Positions 57,018 through 64,000 of a DNA stretch of 64,000 nucleotides are shown here, one piece after another. Under the pieces are notes generated by a model, which saw nothing but the letters and a program-made list of their open reading frames with translations, did no database searches and was not told the DNA's origin. A program made the position numbers and the translations under genes. This stretch comes from Solenopsis invicta. Its lineage: Eukaryota; Arthropoda; Insecta; Hymenoptera; Formicidae. The DNA lies in contig NC_052665.1 in NCBI RefSeq assembly GCF_016802725.1, positions 744,001-808,000 on the forward strand, written 5' to 3'. The stretch's first letter is position 1, and each line of letters begins with the position of its first letter.

Positions 57018-60000
57018 ATGACGGAAGATCAATTGTACACGTCGTTTAGGAATGAGCAGACATTGGTAATAAAAAAAATGTTGTATATATTTTTTTATTT
57101 TTTAAATTATTTAGTTTGTATTCACTAAATAGTTAATATAAACCAAAATATAAAACGTAATATTTTATTTGTACGTTAAACTGTAAAAAATGACGCTTGC
57201 TATCTACAAATAACACAATTTATCTTTCTACATTGGAAAAAAATTTGTTGTCTTCTTCATTTCAGACAAATCCGTGCGATTGTACAAATCAAGACACAGT
57301 ATTCGATTTAGAGAAATATGGACTCTATTTCGACAAGATTCGAGTACTCTTTGTGCCTACTCTGGAATATAGAATCCGTTCTTTGTTAAAAGAGTTTGTG
57401 TACAGTACAAATTCCCGATGGGTCAAGAAATTTCCATATTTGAAGAAATTTGTCGATGCAATAATTATGTGGAAAGATCCTCTGAGCAGAGTGGCCGAAT
57501 ACGACGTCGGTACGATGGAAGAAATTATGAGAAATACCGTCAAACACATGATAAAGGATGATCTGATCACTTGCTTTCTGGATTCTGTCATTTTGCACAA
57601 TAGATTGAATAAAATTTCTCGCGAGTTGGACGCATTGGGCATCGAAAACAATGTTTTAAGGGGCTTGAACGTGCGGGATTTTGTCAACGAGCGAGACTAC
57701 TTGCCAGATCGAAATTTCGTCACGTATGTGTTACGAGAAAAATATTTTTTCTCAACAATTAAAAATGGACTACGTCAAGTATCGACGGTTGAATAATTTA
57801 TCAAAAATTAACAATTTTAACTTTGATAAAAGATTATTATTATTTTTTTACTTTTTTATGTTTATTCGTGAATTTCGCTGATGTTGTGTTTTTTATCGAT
57901 TATCGCGTAAAATTATATCTACTGAATTTTATTCGATAGGGATTTCAATACTACAACGGATTGTAACGAAAATTTGAACACGGTGCCCTGCGATACAGAA
58001 GGATCAATCGAGTGTAGAGCTGTCAAAGTGTTGGCAAAAAACGTCGATGATAAAAGTACCGAGCAATCGGCGCGGTCAATAACGTCAGAGATGAATCAAG
58101 AATATCAACGAATTCTTGACTCGAATAGAAGTTTTCTTGAACAAACAGATAGTTTGGATCATTATTCTACGTGCGTCATAATTGAGTCGCAAAACGATAG
58201 TGCTAATAAAATAAACAGATCTTTTAATGAGAAATCTTGCAACGCCGAGCCAAGGAAGATACGTAACAGCTTGAAATTGAAGATAATTGTTCATAAGATA
58301 TATCTGAAAGATAATGAATATTCAGCATTCCTAAATTTTAATGTAACTCGCTTATCTTTGCCTTGTAAACCGAGCGATTTAATCAATCGAATTTTCGAAG
58401 CTGATCCATCTTTAGCCGAATCTTGCTTGATCGTGATGAAGCGAAAGTTTGAAGACAGCATGTACAATGTTTCCTCGTGTCTCAACAGCGTTCTCGAGAA
58501 ATTAAATATCGAGCTAACAAAAGCGTTGTGTCTCAATTGCGAAATATATCCTGGATATATAGGTTTCAAACTAAAAGCTGGCAACGTCAAAAAATACCTC
58601 TTTGTTGCGAGAGTACCGATTTGTCAGAGTATCCAGAAATGTACGATTCAACAAGATTTCTCCGTTTTGTCTTCTAGCTCAAGTTCGTTTACCGAAACGA
58701 ACGAATCGAAACGTTTTGAACAGTGCAAAGACGTTAGTACGAATGTTAATGATGCACTTAAGCATATTGATGCGGAAACTGAAAAGTTTAACGTACACTG
58801 TTCACAATCGGATTGCAGCTTCGTAGAAGGCACGATGATAGATGTGTCGCAAAACGAGACAGAAAATAGCAATGAAAAAAAGATTGTACCCACGTATACT
58901 GAGGACAATGTAGAAATGCGTGGAAAAAGAGCTTTCGAGTCAAATAATAAAGTTACAAAAAATGACGCGTTTACGCAAGTGGCGAACAATGCAAATTGCG
59001 TGTGTCCATCACATGAAAACTTCGTGGAAATGAACAAAGAAACTGAAGACGTTCTTAGTAACAAAGATTTGGACAGCTTCTCGCAGACTACAGGCACCAA
59101 TGAATGCGATTGCGCTTTTTGCTCGAATAAAAAATCGAATCTAGAAAACGCAGTCTGCAATATTAATACATGCAGTATTTCTTCATTCGTGGAAAATTCA
59201 GAGTATGACAAACAGTTAGTAGAATTAAACTGTAATCGTTTCTCGAATAACAATATCAATACGATCGATAAGCGCTTCGATAGACGGGAAAATGCGAGCT
59301 CGTTGAATTCGGTGAAAGTGGAAACTGAATGTAACTCGTGTGATTCCTGCCGATGCGTCGATATCCTAGACGTCGCGCTCTTTAATAATACTTCTAAAGA
59401 CAATATTGTCTGTACCTTTGAAACATCTCAAAATGATTTTGAATCACTGAAAGCTCGACGTGCAAACTATTCCAAATTTACGCAAATGTCATCTAGAAAC
59501 AGCAATTTGCTAACGATTTCGGTTCAAATGCCTAGATCAGAGATATTGTCGAAAGAAATTGTTGAAAGGAACGTGGATACATGTCCGCGAGCAGTTTGGT
59601 TGACATCTAACGATGATGAAAATATATCCACCGTCATGGAAACAGGCGATAAATGCTCAAATAAACTAGCAAATCTTTCTACTCATGCTTTAATTGTTTC
59701 CAATAAAAGAAATAAAAATCTTCCCGATACAAAAAAGGAAATTTTCGATATGAAAGATGGAGCGCAAGATTTGGTCACATCTGCGGAAAGATTTTCTGCG
59801 TCGAAGAAAAGATTCCGATTCAACGGAGACTCAAGAAGCTCCGGTATCTCTCTCTCGACAGGAGAATGTCTACGCGCGGAAAATTCTTCGATGTATGCGA
59901 CATCCAGCGTATCGCTATACTGTCATTCGATCACAACGAGTGAATTCGAAATATGTGACGGACGAGATGAATTCCAAAAGTTTGATAAATCAAAAACACT

Positions 60001-61710
60001 GTCGAAGCTCCGCGGACACGGATACGCGAGATCACGGAACGGTATTCGTAACATATCACCTACAGCAATCAAACATAGAACGTCTAGCAAATATTCAAAT
60101 AATTATTCTGCGAAAACGCCGCAAACGATACTCGCGATGACAAAGTTTCGCAATTCCATCGACAAAATAAAACGTCTGATTCGCGCGAAGCTAGAAAGAA
60201 TATTGTTTAACAATAAAATGAGCAATAACAATGAATTGGTCAAAACTTGTTGGAGAAATAAAGAATCTTCTAACGATGCTAGAAGAAAGAAGAGTAGCAG
60301 AGATGTAAGACAATGATAATTCCTGTTAAAAATATTTTCTTTACAGAGAATTATAAATTTAACACTTTCATGTCAATGTTTCCTATACAGCACAGAACAT
60401 TGCAGCAACATTGTAGCAATGTTGCAATGTTGCAATTACAATGCAATATTGCAGAGATATTGTAGAAACATTGCAACGTTGAATGTTGAAGTGCAAATAT
60501 TTTTTCAGTATTGAATCTATGTTGATTCTTTTACATTAGATATTAGACGTTGCTGCAATGTCTCATTAATATTGTATCAATCTTTCACAATGTTGCTGCA
60601 ATATTGGCAATCTTGAGATTAAATATTGCTGAAACGTTGATGCAATATTAGTGTGCTGTATGGCTTTGTATTTAATATTTGTTAATTGTTTTTATTTTTG
60701 ATTTTGGAAATTAAAAATCTGCAATTCATAATTTTTCAAATAAGTTTTATATTAATTTATCTTTTTTTTTTTTGCAGAGTTACAGCATAACTTCATGCTC
60801 GACTTGTAACTGCTACAAGCAAGGTTATATATCTACATCTTCTTGCGTATCTTCGAACATGATTTTATCAATCCGTAGAACAAAAGGGAAGAGAAAAAGT
60901 AAAGAAGAAAATATAAAATTTCGCGACCATAGATTGGTCAGTGGAAGCAAGGCCTTGTTGAACTCTCGCTCGATCAAAAGTTCTCCGCGGTCATGTGATT
61001 TGCTAACTTGTACAATTGAAGACATAGAAAAGCGAAAATTTAATAGAAATAATCGACCCAGATATAATAGGAAGGAACAAATTCGAGACGTTAGAAGCTG
61101 CAATAGAAACTCCCATCAATGCGACTTAAAAAATTCAGAGATAAGTGTAATGATTTCTTCTCGATCGACCAAAGTATCTCTTACCGAGAATAATTCGAAA
61201 TATTTTAAACGTTACATGTGCAAACGGCAAGAAGAGACATGTAGTAATAAGCGCAGGAATAATCAATATCAAAATAAACAGGTGCGGCACGAATATGAAC
61301 AATATGGGAACAAGAACAAATATCAAGATTTACCAATTAAATACTCTGACAGCAATGAATCTTTAAAAATGTCATTATTACACGGAGAAAACGCTGAAAA
61401 CGTAGATAAACAATTTTATGATGCATCAAAATTAAGAAATACAAAAAAATTTGCATCTTTAAGGAAGAATCAACAAATATTTAAAGATACGTGTGATAGT
61501 TTCGATGATAATTTACGCAAGAGACGTGTCTTCGAGATTTTGGCCGATGCCTATAGCGATTACATGGATGATCTCGACCTAGATTTTAAATTAAAATTGT
61601 TGCAATACGTAGAGCTTTGCAAAAATGTCAAACGTTCCTTGATGAGGACTTTACGATCGGATGGCGTTTATGAAGTTAGCACGACGTCGGTATCTGGTAG
61701 CGATTTGTGA
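57018..61710 (+). CDS. Uncharacterised large protein, about 1267 residues
   Basis: Exons 57018-57065, 57266-57723, 57940-60304 and 60778-61710 join in frame (phases 0, 2, 0). Donors are GTAATA, GTATGT and GTAAGA; acceptors are TTTCAG, CGATAG and TTTGCAG. I do not recognise the protein. Exon 2 gives a helical, well-ordered region (about 17-169) with LEYRIRSLLKEFVYSTNSRW and RVAEYDVGTMEEI. The start of exon 3 has a compact part (LKLKIIVHKIYLKDNEYSAF, about 265-390) that could be a folded domain. The rest of exon 3 is Ser/Asn/Lys-rich with scattered CxxC-like pairs (NECDCAFCSNKK, CNSCDSCRC). Exon 4 is basic (Arg/Lys-rich) and ends in a helical, acidic segment (ILADAYSDYMDDLDLDFKLK). No transmembrane segment is apparent. 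It looks fast-evolving, perhaps nuclear or germline. Confidence 0.75.
60388..60658. mobile_element. Inverted-repeat element rich in GCAATATTGC words, in intron 3 of the 57018 gene
   Basis: Ends CAGCACA and TGTGCTG, flanked by TA (60386-60387 and 60659-60660). The interior has more than ten variants of the self-complementary word GCAAYATTGC. Similar in design to 37775-38170. Confidence 0.65.
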
Positions 61711-63289
61711 AAGAATTTGATTCATTGTAATGTTGATAATCTCGCATTGATGTCGCCACGAAAATGATATTATTATAAAAATATATCATTAATATGACGC
61801 ACAATATTTTCAACATTAAAAGCTTTTTCTCCTTAACCAACGTTACTGAAGTGTCTTTTGTTCAACGTCGCCTTCTATAAATTTATGTTTATACAAAATA
61901 ACGATCATTCTTAAAATAGCAATCATGTTAAATGCGTTAATGTGCGCTAAAACAAAAATAAAATGCAACGATTACAAAATGCGAAGAACTATCCGATGTC
62001 AACTTTATGACAAAACTATTTAGTGCGACTTGTATCTCAAACGTGTTAGTAAAGGCAAAATACATTGTTGAAGATGTTGAATAAAAATGTTGTATCATTA
62101 TTTTATAAATTTCACAAAGAAAAAACTAAATAAGATAAAAATGAACGAAATCAAAAGTACTTCTCTCTTTTTTATAAAAGTTATAAATAAAGATCAATTT
62201 ACATATTCTTACCTCATGAAAAAATATGAAAGTAATCATCTTTTCCTCGTTAGATTTGTCACAAGCGATGAACTTGTCGGCAAATCAATTCTCCCCTTTA
62301 TGGATTAAATTATATTCCCGCAAGCGTTCGTTGGCACGTTAGGATGATAGTGAAATCCGAGTTATTTAGGGCAACTTCGATGAGAAGATAAAGTATTGTA
62401 CCAACCATTGAGAACAGCATCCGTCCCTCCGGGCAGATCGATAATTCCTGGCAACCACCAGAAAGGGTGTCTACCCCCGATTGCTCTCTCTGTTTGTAAC
62501 AATGCAAGTTGGCTACCAAATCTGAAGGAGTATTCTTCAAAGGAGGATATGTATATATTTTTTTAATTTTTGGATTTTTGTCATGGAAGATTTAATTGAA
62601 AATAACTGAAATTTTAGATACCGAGGAACTACTTATCTCAATTTTAAAGTCAGTTTTAAATATTCAAAAAGACCTAAAGTCAATACTTGTGCAAAATTTT
62701 GAAAATTTTTGTCGCTTATGTCAATCTATCATAATTCTTGACTTTAACGGAAAATTTATCGTTGTTTTAAATTTTTAAGTTTAATTTGCTGAATAAGTTT
62801 TAACGAATTAAAAAAGGATTATATTGTAAAAATTTTAATTTTATTGTGTAATTGTTAACTGGAATTTTTAATTGTGTGGTTAAAAGTTTTTTATTTTCAG
62901 TCGTTTGTAATTTGAAACTTGAACAATAAACTCCTTACCAATCAATCTAAAATTAAAATTGGAACGTTTGTTTGAATACAATTTAAATATTATTTTTATA
63001 ATTTTCTAAACTTTTCTACACTTTATAAAAACTGATAAACATGTATTAAATTTTTGAAATAAACAACAAAATTACTTGGCGATAAAAATATGGTAACTAT
63101 ACGAGGAGCTTGTTCTCATCTCCCACTTTACAATATTAAAACATGTATCAAAAAGCCAAATCTGGCTAATTGCTTAATTTGATTATCAGTCTGTCAGAGA
63201 GCTGAATGATTCTCTAAATAACAGGGCAGAATTTCGGCATACCGACATGCGTGTATTATCCGGCAGTTAATACATCAACTTTAACAATT
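61711..63289. other. Intergenic, with one possible minus-strand exon
   Basis: AATAAA-type signals for the 57018 gene occur shortly after its stop. The segment 62362-62540 is listed separately. The remainder is AT-rich without clear features. Confidence 0.4.
62362..62540 (-). other. Possible protein-coding exon of unknown gene
   Basis: It stands out as a balanced-composition block in AT-rich DNA. On the minus strand one frame reads FRFGSQLALLQTERAIGG and then HPFWWLPGIIDLPGG before a stop at 62362. A second minus-strand frame (62310-62540) is also open. A CCTCCTTTGAAG acceptor-like sequence precedes it. I cannot tell which frame, if any, is used. Confidence 0.3.
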
Positions 63290-63525
63290 CTTTTTTCGTG
63301 CGTGCTGTTTTGTTACTGCAAAACTTTCGGCCGGGGTGCATGGAAAGCTCCGCCTGGGGTCGATCTAAAGGGGAGTGTGATCGCTCGTGATTGGCTAGTG
63401 ATATCGATGCGTCGTTGCCGAAGAACCAATCGCGTCGCAGCGTCGAGACGCGCTGACGCTGTGGCCAGAAATCAACTTGGTTGCCGCCACCGCCACCACC
63501 GCCACCGCCGCCGCCGCCGCCGCCG

Positions 63526-63573
<48 letters not shown>

Positions 63574-63659
63574 TCAAGCGACGTCGACGACGTTCTTCGT
63601 CGCGTACCTCGCGCTACCGTTACCCAATCCGCTCGTAATTGTATCTGGACTTAATTATT
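63290..63659 (+). other. GC-rich block, probable first exon of a gene continuing past the window
   Basis: GC content jumps here, and a GTGAGT donor lies at 63660 after TTAATTATTG. The block contains long triplet repeats. The open frame across it is driven by repeats (poly-Arg) and is not taken as a protein. Confidence 0.45.
63482..63573. repeat. Compound triplet microsatellite (CCGCCA)n/(CCG)n/(GAC)n
   Basis: CCGCCACCGCCACC passes into GCC repeats and then about 16 uninterrupted GAC units. All six frames stay open and read as homopolymers (Arg, Asp, Ser, and others). Confidence 0.95.
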
Positions 63660-64000
63660 GGTGAGTCCCGCGATTTTTCTTAATTGCTTCCAGTATTCGC
63701 AGTTAATACTTCGTTCAAGTTTGAAAAATCACGAATTATGATACCATTTTGCTTACAAGCAAAATCGGAGACAATCCTCTTGTGTAACCCCTGTGTCTTC
63801 GAAATGGAACAAAATTTGGAAACTCTTTACCAAACGGTGAAATGATGAAATCGTTTATTTGCTGGTGGTGAAGATGATTGTGAGATTTTGGTGAAGTGTG
63901 TCATGTTTTTTTGTTTCATTTCAAAAACAAAGACTTGCACTTGAACTTTTTAATTAAATCATCTCTTATTCGCACATTTTTTAGTTCGGACTAAAATCGA

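Noticed and set aside
58648..59403. 251-codon antisense frame
   Set aside because: Antisense shadow of the long exon at 57940-60304, with no features of its own.
63251..63664. 137-codon frame with poly-Arg, and the opposite poly-Ser frame
   Set aside because: The openness comes from triplet repeats; every frame is open there.

Overview
The window is AT-rich insect nuclear DNA. Genes are multi-exon with GT-AG introns, there is an RR-type cuticular protein gene, and mariner, Tc1, hAT, piggyBac-like and PIF/Harbinger-like DNA transposons are dense. The insect assignment is firm. A hymenopteran, probably an ant, is an inference from base composition and from intact mauritiana-type mariners; no sequence here proves it.

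Left part (1-27.5 kb): two copies of one large tandem segmental duplication. Copy A is 1-9797 and copy B is 18835-27455. Each carries a complete three-exon CRAL-TRIO (alpha-tocopherol-transfer-protein-like) gene: 6373-8336 and 24034-25998. Upstream of each gene is a nested stack of transposons, complete in copy B: a hAT-like element (13436-21404) containing a Tc5-like element with ~0.9-kb inverted repeats (13931-20850), containing an AT-rich insert, containing a 1282-bp mariner. After duplication, copy A gained a Harbinger-like element and a hAT MITE, both still absent from copy B, so B shows the empty target sites. The shared homology stops at the right end of a piggyBac-like element. Between the copies (9.8-13.4 kb) lie a decayed Tc1-like element inside a hAT-like element and a degenerate fragment of the gene's 3' flank.

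Middle part (27.5-41.7 kb): a third, diverged CRAL-TRIO gene (31538-33114), so this is a small lipid-carrier cluster of three genes in one orientation. Then come an RR-type cuticular protein gene (34447-36402), a compact gene for a 44-residue secreted peptide (37620-38379), and SNAP29 on the minus strand (40753-41723).

Right part (41.7-64 kb): a cluster of MITEs and Harbinger relics (42.1-46.6 kb), then a diverged TATA-binding-protein paralogue (46767-47873) resembling TRF1. Next are the neuroendocrine chaperone 7B2 on the minus strand (49487-51065, with a 5' exon near 52.25 kb) and a four-exon gene for a ~1267-residue protein I do not recognise (57018-61710). The window ends with a GC-rich block with triplet repeats that looks like the first exon of a plus-strand gene continuing past the end. 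The genes do not form one pathway; the coherent unit is the CRAL-TRIO cluster and its duplication history.
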